Source: Actinomycetota bacterium (GTDB lineage Bacteria > Actinomycetota > Actinomycetes > Actinomycetales > Microbacteriaceae). From it: a stretch of DNA of 6,383 bases. Made by a program: the position numbers and the translations under genes. The notes beneath the pieces are model-generated. The model searched no databases. It was given only the letters and a program-made list of their open reading frames with translations, and was not told the origin of the DNA. The stretch spans positions 1 to 6,383 of the forward strand of contig VGAV01000148.1 of NCBI GenBank assembly GCA_016870695.1, written 5' to 3'. The stretch's first letter is position 1, and each line of letters opens with the position of its first letter. Positions 1-5,939 of the stretch are shown here, piece by piece.

Positions 1-761
1 TACTTGGCGAACGGGTAGGGGTAGCCGAACCTCTCCTCGAAGTAGGCGAAGCCCTGCCGGGTCTTGTCGAAGACATAGTCCGCGTCGAGGTACTGCCAGA
101 GGCTCTTGCGGGCGTAGACGCCGAGGGGGATCGTGCGACCGTCGGCGCTGGTGAGCTCCGACGTGGTCGAGGCGTACGGGCCGGCCACGAGGGCGGTGAT
201 GTACGACGAGATGCGCGGGGTGGGCGCGAAGGTCCAGGTCGCGGAGCCGTCGCCGTGCGCCTGCGGCTCGGGCGTCGGGGAGTTCGACACGACCGCCCAC
301 ACGGCGTCGGCGGTGACGGTGAACTGGAACGTCGCCTTCAGGTCGGGCTGCTCGAAGACCGCGAAGACGCGGCGGGAGTCGGGCACCTCGAACTGCGTGT
401 ACAGGTACACCTCGCCGTCGACCGGGTCGACGAAGCGGTGCAGGCCCTCACCGGTGTTGGTGTACTCGCAGTCGGCGTCGACGACGAGCTCGTTCTCGGC
501 CTCGAGGCCCTCGAGCGCGATGCGCGAGTCGGCGAAGGCGTCCACGGAGATGTCGCGGCCGTTCAGCCGGATCGAGCGGACCTCGCGGGCGATCAGGTCG
601 ATGAAGGTCGAGGCGCCGGGCGTCGCGGAGAAGCGCACGACCGCGCGGGACCCGAACACCTCGGCGCCGCGGCGCAGGTCGAGGGCGATCTCGTACGCGT
701 GGGTGTCGACGATCGCGCGGCGCTCCTGCGCTTCGCTGCGGGTGAGGTTCTCTCCTGGCAC
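1..761 (-). CDS. pepN: Aminopeptidase N, M1 family (N-terminal part, cut by window edge)
   Basis: A cytosolic zinc metallopeptidase that removes N-terminal amino acids from peptides. The visible 253 codons cover the N-terminal beta-saddle domain and the beginning of the catalytic domain. Recognisable family stretches are VYLYTQFEVPDSRRVFAVFE, EQPDLKATFQFTV, PRISSYITALVAGPY and, at the edge, FGYPYPFAK. In M1 enzymes the last of these comes shortly before the substrate-binding GAMEN and zinc-binding HExxH motifs, so those catalytic residues lie off the window and cannot be checked. Actinobacterial PepN is usually about 850 residues, so roughly 600 are missing. The start is GTG at 761-759, preceded by GGGAGA (768-773) with a 6-base spacer; no other in-frame start is as well placed. 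The gene is divergent from ferrochelatase across a 127-base gap. The reading frame is intact and codon use matches the neighbours. Family assignment is very secure; exact substrate preference is unknown. Confidence 0.95.
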   Translation of the reverse strand, partial: MPGENLTRSEAQERRAIVDTHAYEIALDLRRGAEVFGSRAVVRFSATPGASTFIDLIAREVRSIRLNGRDISVDAFADSRIALEGLEAENELVVDADCEYTNTGEGLHRFVDPVDGEVYLYTQFEVPDSRRVFAVFEQPDLKATFQFTVTADAVWAVVSNSPTPEPQAHGDGSATWTFAPTPRISSYITALVAGPYASTTSELTSADGRTIPLGVYARKSLWQYLDADYVFDKTRQGFAYFEERFGYPYPFAK

Positions 762-888
762 TGGCGTTCTCCCGGGGATGTGGGTGGGATGGTCGCGGAT
801 GACGCTGCTGGCGCCGACGACAACCAGATAAGCCTAGTCACGAGACAACCCGGGTCCAGGCTCCCCCCGCAGGTGCGAAAATCATGAC
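762..888. promoter_or_regulatory. Divergent promoter region between pepN and hemH
   Basis: This 127-base gap must carry the start signals of both outward-facing genes. The AT-richest part (820-848) holds ACAACCAGATAAGCCTAGTC. It offers a minus-strand -10-like TAGGCT (832-837) for pepN, but I see no matching -35. For hemH, GAAAAT (877-882) agrees with TATAAT at four of six positions and ends 7 bases before the GTG, which would suit a leaderless transcript; again there is no convincing -35. A weak DtxR/IdeR-box-like sequence lies at 824-842. The existence of promoters here is inferred from gene orientation; the individual elements are tentative. Confidence 0.45.
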
Positions 889-2076
889 GTGACTTCGAGC
901 GACACGGACACCAGCACCGACACCGTCCTCTTCGCGTCGCCCGCGGCGGCCTCCGGTCCCAAGTGGGTCGAGACGCCCGTGGCGTACGACGGCATCCTCC
1001 TGGCCGGCTTCGGCGGCCCCGAGGGGCAAGAGGACGTCATCCCCTTCCTGCGCAACGTCACGCGCGGACGCGGGATCCCCGACGAGCGCCTCGAGGAGGT
1101 CGCCCACCACTACCGCCACTTCGGCGGCGTGAGCCCCATCAACCAGCACAACCGCGAGCTCAAGGCCGCCCTGCAGGCGGAGATCGACAAGCGCGGTCTC
1201 GGCCTGCCCGTGTACTGGGGCAACCGCAACTGGGCCCCGTACCTGGAGGAGGCGGTCACCGAGGCCGCCGAGGCCGGGCACACGACGCTGCTGGCCATCG
1301 CGACGAGCGCGTACAGCTCGTTCTCCAGCTGCCGGCAGTACCGCGAGGACTACGCGCGGGTGCTCGAGGCGACCGGCCTCGGCGAGACCGTGACCATCGA
1401 CAAAGTGCGGCAGTTCTTCGACCACCCCGGCTTCGTCTCGACCTTCGTCGAGGGTGTGCGGGATGCCGTGAACGCGTTCGTCCAGGACGGGATCGCCCCC
1501 GAGAAGATCCGCGTGCTGTTCTCGACGCACTCCATCCCGACGGCGGACGCGCAGCGCTCCGGCCCGCGTGACGTCGACTTCGGCGAGGGCGGCGCCTACG
1601 CGGCCCAGCACAAGGCTGTCGCGGCGTTCGTGATGGCCGAGGTCGCCGCGGCCGTCGCCGACGTCGAGTGGGAGCTCGTCTACCAGTCGCGGTCGGGTCC
1701 GCCCACGCAGCCCTGGCTCGAGCCCGACGTCAACGACGTCATCGCCGAGCTGCCCGGCCGCGGCGCCGAGGCGGTCGTCATCGTGCCGCTGGGCTTCGTC
1801 AGCGACCACATGGAGGTGCTCTGGGACCTCGACACCGAGGCCATGGAGGCGGCCGAGGAGGCGGGCATCCGCGCCGTCCGCACCCCGACGCCCGGGATCG
1901 ACCCCGCCTACGTGTCGGGTCTGATCGACCTCGTCGAGGAGCGTCTGAAGGGCACGCCGAAGTCGGAGCGTCCCCACCTGACGGATCTCGGCCCCTGGTA
2001 CGACGTCTGCCGTCCGGGGTGCTGCGAGAACGTCCGCGCCGGCTTCAAGCCCGTGGCCGCCGGCATCCTCCCCTGA
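889..2076 (+). CDS. hemH: Coproporphyrin ferrochelatase (CpfC/HemH), iron-sulfur type
   Basis: Inserts ferrous iron into the porphyrin ring in heme synthesis. In actinobacteria the substrate is normally coproporphyrin III, giving coproheme that ChdC then converts to heme. The 395 residues contain the family core from ILLAGFGGPEG onwards, YWGNRNWAPYL, SSFSSCRQYRED, FSTHSIP with the catalytic His214, and PLGFVSDHMEVLWDLD with the second key residue Glu309. Cys148, Cys374, Cys378 and Cys379 (the last three in CRPGCC) fit the [2Fe-2S] ligands known from the mycobacterial enzyme. The first 30 or so residues are low-complexity (SDTDTSTDT) and probably disordered. The GTG at 889 is the most upstream in-frame start; its Shine-Dalgarno is poor (AGGTG 871-875, 13 bases away), so leaderless translation or a start at GTG 979 remain possible. 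No other heme gene is visible nearby. The function is secure; the exact start is less so. Confidence 0.95.
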   Translation: MTSSDTDTSTDTVLFASPAAASGPKWVETPVAYDGILLAGFGGPEGQEDVIPFLRNVTRGRGIPDERLEEVAHHYRHFGGVSPINQHNRELKAALQAEIDKRGLGLPVYWGNRNWAPYLEEAVTEAAEAGHTTLLAIATSAYSSFSSCRQYREDYARVLEATGLGETVTIDKVRQFFDHPGFVSTFVEGVRDAVNAFVQDGIAPEKIRVLFSTHSIPTADAQRSGPRDVDFGEGGAYAAQHKAVAAFVMAEVAAAVADVEWELVYQSRSGPPTQPWLEPDVNDVIAELPGRGAEAVVIVPLGFVSDHMEVLWDLDTEAMEAAEEAGIRAVRTPTPGIDPAYVSGLIDLVEERLKGTPKSERPHLTDLGPWYDVCRPGCCENVRAGFKPVAAGILP

Positions 2077-2091
2077 CGATCGCCTTCCGCT

Positions 2092-2123
2092 GCGCCGCCC
2101 GGAGCCTCCTGCCCGGGCGGCGC
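2092..2123 (+). terminator. GC-rich hairpin, likely terminator of hemH
   Basis: Sixteen bases after the ferrochelatase stop codon, GCGCCGCCCGG (2092-2102) pairs perfectly with CCGGGCGGCGC (2113-2123) around a 10-base loop. A wobble and a further C-G pair can extend it. No T-run follows, which is common for terminators in very GC-rich actinobacteria, so this could instead act as an mRNA 3'-end stabiliser. The structure is seen directly; the terminator role is inferred from its position. Confidence 0.6.
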
Positions 2124-2228
2124 GGTCGTGTCCACGCCCCGACGCCGGATGAGCCCGCGTCCGGGAGGACGCGGCGGCGTCCCCGTCACGTCCGCCCGGG
2201 GCCGGACGCTTCTCAATAGGATTCCCGT
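2124..2228 (+). promoter_or_regulatory. Upstream region of rpiB with nested hairpins and a possible -10
   Basis: No gene is visible here. CCGCGTCC (2155-2162) pairs with GGACGCGG (2167-2174) around a GGGA loop, which fits the stable GNRA class. The same GGACGC (2167-2172) can instead pair with a second GCGTCC (2177-2182), and another GGACGC lies at 2204-2209, so alternative folds exclude each other. Just before rpiB, TAGGAT (2217-2222) fits an actinobacterial -10 (TANNNT) that would start transcription at or next to the ATG at 2229; the overlapping AGGA (2218-2221, 7-base spacer) also fits a Shine-Dalgarno. I see no good -35. That the rpiB operon promoter lies here is inferred from the preceding hairpin and the operon spacing downstream. 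Confidence 0.4.
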
Positions 2229-2777
2229 ATGCGCATTCACATCGGCACCGATCACGCCGGTCTCGAGTTCTCGACACAGCTCCAGCACCACCTCGCCGGA
2301 CAGGGCCACGACGTCGTGGACCACGGCCCGATCGAGTACGACCCGCTCGACGACTACCCCGCGTTCTGCATCCGTGCGGCGGAGGCGGTCGTCCGCGACC
2401 AGGCCGCGGGCGTCGAGGCGCTCGGCGTCGTGTTCGGCGGATCCGGCAACGGCGAGCAGATCGCGGCGAACAAAGTCCTGGGCGTCCGCGCGGCGCTCGT
2501 GTGGAGCATCGCCACCGCCGAGCTCGCCCGCGAGCACAACGACGCGAACGTCATCGCCATCGGCGCCCGCCAGCACACGTTCGACGAGGCCGTGTCGTTC
2601 ATCGACCGGTTCCTCGCCACTCCGTTCTCGGGCGAGGAGCGCCACGCGCGCCGCATCGGCCAGCTCGCCGCGTACGAGCAGGACGGCAGCCTCCTGCCCG
2701 ACCCGCGCACGCAGGACGGCCCTGGCCGCCCCGACGTCCTCGACGCGAGCGACGCGTTCGACCCCGAGGCAGGCTGA
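2229..2777 (+). CDS. rpiB: Ribose-5-phosphate isomerase B
   Basis: Interconverts ribulose 5-phosphate and ribose 5-phosphate in the non-oxidative pentose phosphate pathway, in the cytosol. The 182 residues start with the family motif IHIGTDHAGLE (Asp8-His9), followed by GVVFGGSGNGEQIAANK, AREHNDANVIAIGAR and ERHARRI, whose arginines (Arg114, Arg138, Arg142) fit the phosphate-binding positions. Where E. coli RpiB has its catalytic Cys66, this protein has Gly70; Glu76 matches the glutamate base (Glu75) described for the M. tuberculosis enzyme, so this is the actinobacterial subtype. The last 30 or so residues after AAYEQDG are rich in Asp, Pro and Gly and look disordered. The ATG is preceded by AGGA with a 7-base spacer. 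It is the first gene of an operon: its TGA overlaps the glycosylase ATG by one base (TGATG). An allose-6-phosphate isomerase activity, as in E. coli AlsB, is less likely. Confidence 0.95.
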   Translation: MRIHIGTDHAGLEFSTQLQHHLAGQGHDVVDHGPIEYDPLDDYPAFCIRAAEAVVRDQAAGVEALGVVFGGSGNGEQIAANKVLGVRAALVWSIATAELAREHNDANVIAIGARQHTFDEAVSFIDRFLATPFSGEERHARRIGQLAAYEQDGSLLPDPRTQDGPGRPDVLDASDAFDPEAG

Positions 2778-3766
2778 TGCCCGAAGGGCATTCCGTCCAC
2801 CGCATCGCGCGGCAGTTCGACCGGAACATCGTGGGGCGTGTCGTCGCGGCATCCAGTCCCCAGGGACGCTTCGCCGAAGGCGCGGCCGTCCTCGACGGGC
2901 GCGAGGCGGTCGAGGTGCGCGCGGTCGCGAAGCAAATGTTCCTGCGCTTCGACGGCGACGTGTGGCTGCGGGTCCACCTCGGCATGTACGGGGCGTGGGA
3001 CTTCGCCGGCGACGTCGTGGTCGACGCGACGATCGCGTCCTCCAACGGGCGCATGGGGCAGACCAACCAGCGCGGCACGGTGCTGGACGAGAAGATCCTG
3101 GATGCCGCCGGCGAGAACTCGTTGACCTCGATCGGCGCCCCGCGGCGCGCGCGGGTCCGCATGTCGGAGCAGACGACCGGCCTCGACGAGCAGGTCGAGT
3201 GGCCGCCGCCGGTCGTCGGACAGGTCCGGCTCCGACTGCTGACCGAGACGACCTGCGCGGACCTGCGCGGACCCACCGCCTGCGTGCTGCAGACCCCGGA
3301 CGAGGTCGACGCCACGATCGCCAAGCTCGGCCCCGACCCGCTCGTGGACGACGTCGCCGAGGGCGAGGAGCGATTCACCGCCACCGTCCGACGCAAGCCC
3401 ACCCCCATCGGTCTCCTGCTGATGGATCAGGCGGTCGTGAGCGGCATCGGCAACGTGTACCGCGCGGAGCTTCTCTTCCGGGCCCGGCAGAACCCGCACA
3501 CCCCGGGGCGCGACGTCCCGGAGGAGGTCGTCCGCGGGATCTGGCGCGACTGGGTCCGGCTGCTCGCGATCGGCGTCGAGACCGGCCAGATGATGACGAT
3601 GGACGACCTCGACCCCGAGGCGTACCGCCGTGCGATGGCGCACCGCGACGACCGGCACTGGGTCTACCACCGCGCCGGCCTGCCGTGCCGTGTCTGCGGG
3701 ACGACGGTGCTCATGGAGGAGGCCGCCGGGCGCAAGCTCTACTGGTGCCCGCGGTGCCAGGCGTGA
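2777..3766 (+). CDS. nei: Fpg/Nei-family DNA glycosylase/AP lyase with internal extra segment
   Basis: A base-excision-repair enzyme that removes oxidised bases and cleaves the abasic site. It starts MPEGH, giving Pro2 (Schiff-base nucleophile after removal of Met1) and Glu3. Lys52 in VAKQMFLRF fits the conserved beta-hairpin lysine, HLGMYG (68-72) the void-filling loop region, and LLMDQAVVSGIGNVYRAELL (around 214-233) the helix-two-turn-helix. The C-terminus has an intact zinc finger, Cys304-x2-Cys307-x16-Cys324-x2-Cys327. The PEGH start and the position next to rpiB match mycobacterial Nei1 (Rv2464c next to Rv2465c). At 329 residues it is 50-60 longer than usual (255-290). The surplus lies between HLGMYG and GQVRLR (residues 73-147), in the N-terminal beta-sandwich. 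Translation is probably coupled to rpiB through the one-base overlap; no separate strong Shine-Dalgarno is seen. Which lesions it prefers (oxidised pyrimidines or 8-oxoguanine) cannot be decided from sequence. Confidence 0.93.
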   Translation: MPEGHSVHRIARQFDRNIVGRVVAASSPQGRFAEGAAVLDGREAVEVRAVAKQMFLRFDGDVWLRVHLGMYGAWDFAGDVVVDATIASSNGRMGQTNQRGTVLDEKILDAAGENSLTSIGAPRRARVRMSEQTTGLDEQVEWPPPVVGQVRLRLLTETTCADLRGPTACVLQTPDEVDATIAKLGPDPLVDDVAEGEERFTATVRRKPTPIGLLLMDQAVVSGIGNVYRAELLFRARQNPHTPGRDVPEEVVRGIWRDWVRLLAIGVETGQMMTMDDLDPEAYRRAMAHRDDRHWVYHRAGLPCRVCGTTVLMEEAAGRKLYWCPRCQA

Positions 3767-5259
3767 TCGGGGATCAGGCGGCCTTCGTCCGGGCCGTGCG
3801 CGTCGCCGGGCCCGGGCGCGAGCTGCTGCCCACGCCGGAGCCCGTCGACGTCGTCCTCGCGGACGGTCGCATCGTGGACATCGCCCCGACCGGCAACCTC
3901 CGTCCGCGCGACGGCGCCGTGGTCGAGGGCGACGGCGCCTGGCTGGTGCCGGGCCTGTGGGACCACCACGTCCACGTCCTGCAGTGGGCCCTCGCGGCGG
4001 AGCGCGTCCCGCTCGGAGAGGTCGCGACGGCGCACGACGCCGCGGTCATCATGGGGCTCGCCCCGGTGGTGGAGGGACGGCGCGTCGGCTCGGGCTTCCG
4101 CGACGGGCTCTGGCCCGACGTCCCGAGCCTGGAGATCTTGGATGCCGCCACCGGCGAGGTCCCGACCTACCTGATCAACGCGGACGTGCACAGTGTGTGG
4201 CTGAACTCGGCGGCGTTCCGGCGGGAGGGGTTCGCACCCGTGGCATCCGGTCTGCTGAAGGAGGAGGACGCCTTCGAGATCTCGCGGCGCCTCAACGCGG
4301 TGGACCCGGCGCACGCCGACGCCGCCGTCGCACGGATGGCTTGGGCGGCGGCGTCCCGGGGCGTGGTCGGCATCGTCGACCTGGACATGACCTGGAACGA
4401 CGAGCCGTGGCAGCGGCGGGTGGCCGGGGGCTTCGACATGCTGCGCGTGTCGTACGGGACGTATCCGCAGCACCTCGACCGGGCGATCGCGGAGGGTCTG
4501 CGGACGGGCGATCCCGTGCGGGGGAGCTCCCGTGGACTGGTGCGGGTCGGGCCGCTGAAGGCCATCACCGACGGGTCGCTGGGCACGCGGACCGCGGCGT
4601 GCGGTCACCACTATCCCGGGGAGCCGGGCAACACGGGGCTGCTGACGATCGGACCCGACGAGCTGCTCGACATGATGACGCGCGCCACGGCCGCCGGTCT
4701 CGACTGCGCCATTCACGCGATCGGCGACGTCGCCAACGCGCACGCGCTCGACGCCTACGCCCGGACGGGTGCGTCGGGCACCATCGAGCACGCGCAGCTC
4801 GTCAACCACACCGACATCCCGCGATTTGCCCGTCTCGGCGTGGCCGCGAGCGTGCAGCCCGAGCATGCGCTGGACGACCGGGACATGACCGACACGATCT
4901 GGGCGGAGCAGTCCGCCCAGCCCTACCCGCTGCGCGCGCTGGCCGACAGCGGCGTGAACCTCCGCTTCGGTTCCGACGCCCCCGTGGCGCCGCTGGACCC
5001 GTGGTCCGCGATGGCCTCGGCCGTGTACCGCACGCGGGACGGTCGGGACGCCTGGCAGCCGCATCAGCGCGTGGACATCGACACCGCCATCGCGGCATCC
5101 ACGGCGGGCGGCTCGACGACGCCGGCCGAGATCGCCCCCGGCGCGGTGGCCGACCTGGTGATCGTCGGCGCCGACCCGCGCTCCGCCGACGAGCGCGGTC
5201 TGCGGACGATGCCGGTGCTCACGACGCTGTTGGCGGGCCGCGTCACGCACGGCGCCTGA
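3763..5259 (+). CDS. Metal-dependent amidohydrolase, YtcJ-like (amidohydrolase 3 family)
   Basis: A probable cytosolic hydrolase of the amidohydrolase superfamily; the substrate is unknown. The 498 residues show the whole family pattern: a small N-terminal beta-domain with DVVLADGRIVDIAP, then PGLWDHHVHVLQWA with metal ligands His69 and His71, GPLKAITDGSLGTRTA (Lys266), CAIHAIGDVANAHAL (His318), GTIEHAQLV (His343), VQPEHALDDRDM, and FGSDAPVAPLDPW with catalytic Asp405. The C-terminal stretch GAVADLVIVGADP returns to the beta-domain. No signal peptide or membrane segment is seen. The GTG start overlaps the glycosylase TGA by four bases (GTGA), which suggests translational coupling; there is no good Shine-Dalgarno, and GTG 3796 is a possible later start. 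It is the third gene of the rpiB operon and is followed by a strong hairpin. Relatives include formamide deformylases, but nothing here supports a specific reaction. Confidence 0.9.
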   Translation: MIGDQAAFVRAVRVAGPGRELLPTPEPVDVVLADGRIVDIAPTGNLRPRDGAVVEGDGAWLVPGLWDHHVHVLQWALAAERVPLGEVATAHDAAVIMGLAPVVEGRRVGSGFRDGLWPDVPSLEILDAATGEVPTYLINADVHSVWLNSAAFRREGFAPVASGLLKEEDAFEISRRLNAVDPAHADAAVARMAWAAASRGVVGIVDLDMTWNDEPWQRRVAGGFDMLRVSYGTYPQHLDRAIAEGLRTGDPVRGSSRGLVRVGPLKAITDGSLGTRTAACGHHYPGEPGNTGLLTIGPDELLDMMTRATAAGLDCAIHAIGDVANAHALDAYARTGASGTIEHAQLVNHTDIPRFARLGVAASVQPEHALDDRDMTDTIWAEQSAQPYPLRALADSGVNLRFGSDAPVAPLDPWSAMASAVYRTRDGRDAWQPHQRVDIDTAIAASTAGGSTTPAEIAPGAVADLVIVGADPRSADERGLRTMPVLTTLLAGRVTHGA

Positions 5260-5293
5260 GCAGCGATCCCGCGAGGAGGCCCGGGAGACGCGA

Positions 5294-5325
5294 AGAGGGG
5301 GCGACGCCGACGCGTCGCCCCCTCT
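5294..5325. terminator. Shared terminator hairpin between convergent amidohydrolase and dps
   Basis: AGAGGGGGCGACGC (5294-5307) pairs perfectly over 14 bases with GCGTCGCCCCCTCT (5312-5325) around a CGAC loop. It lies in the 84-base gap between the convergent amidohydrolase and dps stop codons and so can serve both strands. A T-run is lacking on either side. The stem is certain from sequence; the bidirectional terminator role follows from its position. Confidence 0.8.
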
Positions 5326-5343
5326 CGTACCAGGATGCCGTGA

Positions 5344-5829
5344 TCAGGCGGCGAGGTGTGCGAAGAGGAACCAGCGGTCCTTGTCGAGGCCGCGCTTGAT
5401 CTCGATCGCGACGTCCTGGCTGGACATGTCGATCTCGTCGAGGCCCTCGATGGCGGTCTCGATGTCGATGAGGACGGCGTCGATGTCGGCGATGACCGCA
5501 CGGATCATGACGTCGGACGGGGCGAAGCCGGCGGGCACCTCGGTCGCCTTGGCCTTGGCGGTGACCGTCGACAGACGCGAGTCGATGGGCAGGCCGAGGG
5601 CGACGATGCGCTCCGCGGCCAGGTCGGCCCACTCCTGCGCGTGGGCGACGACGGTGTCGAGGAGCTCGTGCACGCCGATGAAGTTCGAGCCGCGCACGTG
5701 CCAGTGGGCCTGCTTGCCGTTGACGACGAGGGCCTCGAGGCCGTGGACGACGGGGGAGAGGAACTGGGCGGTGCCGGCGGCCATCGTCGGGTCGACGGTG
5801 GTGGCGGCGGGGGTCTGAACGGTGCTCAT
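5344..5829 (-). CDS. dps: Dps-family ferritin-like DNA-protection/iron-storage protein
   Basis: Dps proteins form 12-subunit shells that oxidise ferrous iron with hydrogen peroxide and store it as mineral, preventing hydroxyl radical formation; some also coat DNA. The 161 residues carry the diagnostic AHWHVRGSNFIGVHELLD followed by DLAAERIVALG. His42, His54, Asp58, Asp69 and Glu73 match the inter-subunit ferroxidase site of E. coli Dps (His51, His63, Asp67, Asp78, Glu82). The N-terminal tail (about 20 residues) is rich in Thr, Ala and Pro and has no lysines or arginines, and the protein ends shortly after WFLFAHLAA, so the basic tails that bind DNA in some Dps proteins are absent; iron storage and peroxide protection are the safer roles. 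The ATG at 5829 has a strong AGGAGA (5834-5839) at a 4-base spacing. It is transcribed towards the amidohydrolase and is probably monocistronic, with its own promoter upstream. Confidence 0.95.
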   Translation of the reverse strand: MSTVQTPAATTVDPTMAAGTAQFLSPVVHGLEALVVNGKQAHWHVRGSNFIGVHELLDTVVAHAQEWADLAAERIVALGLPIDSRLSTVTAKAKATEVPAGFAPSDVMIRAVIADIDAVLIDIETAIEGLDEIDMSSQDVAIEIKRGLDKDRWFLFAHLAA

Positions 5830-5869
5830 GAGGTCTCCTGGAAAGTCGGCGTCTGTCGTGTTGGCTGCA

Positions 5870-5897
5870 ACGCTACTCGGCTGAGATCATTCCGCAA
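5870..5897 (-). promoter_or_regulatory. dps: Candidate dps promoter
   Basis: On the minus strand, TTGCGG (5892-5897) and TAGCGT (5870-5875) stand 16 bases apart, about 40 bases upstream of the dps ATG. Each matches the sigma-70 consensus at only three of six positions, but the first three bases of the -35 and the TANNNT form of the -10 are the ones kept in actinobacteria. A weak iron-box-like sequence (5899-5917) lies immediately upstream. This is an inference from spacing and motif shape. Confidence 0.35.
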
Positions 5898-5939
5898 GCA
5901 AGATGAGGCTGGGCTAAACCCCCGGTGGGAAGGGAATCC

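Noticed and set aside
255..887. Plus-strand open frames across the pepN region.
   Set aside because: Their translations are compositionally biased, whereas the minus strand reads as aminopeptidase N without interruption.
898..927. A tandem-repeat-like run (GACAC/GCACC units) at the start of hemH.
   Set aside because: It is short and imperfect, encodes a low-complexity tail (SDTDTSTDT), and shows no true repeat unit beyond Asp/Ser/Thr codon bias.
2128..3762. The amidohydrolase reading frame stays open far upstream, as if it were a protein of over 1000 residues.
   Set aside because: The upstream part is Ser/Arg/Thr-rich shadow translation overlapping rpiB and nei, both unmistakable. Homology to the amidohydrolase begins only after GTG 3763.
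3739..5250. A 503-codon open frame antisense to the amidohydrolase, and similar long frames antisense to hemH (838-2277) and nei (2354-3670).
   Set aside because: Long open frames on the opposite strand are expected at this GC content. Their translations are Arg/Gly/His/Val-rich with no recognisable domain, and each lies opposite a gene with clear family motifs.
5918..5939. A possible terminator between the LPRTG gene and dps.
   Set aside because: Only 3-4 bp stems can be drawn (GGTG/CACC or GGG/CCC), too weak to call.
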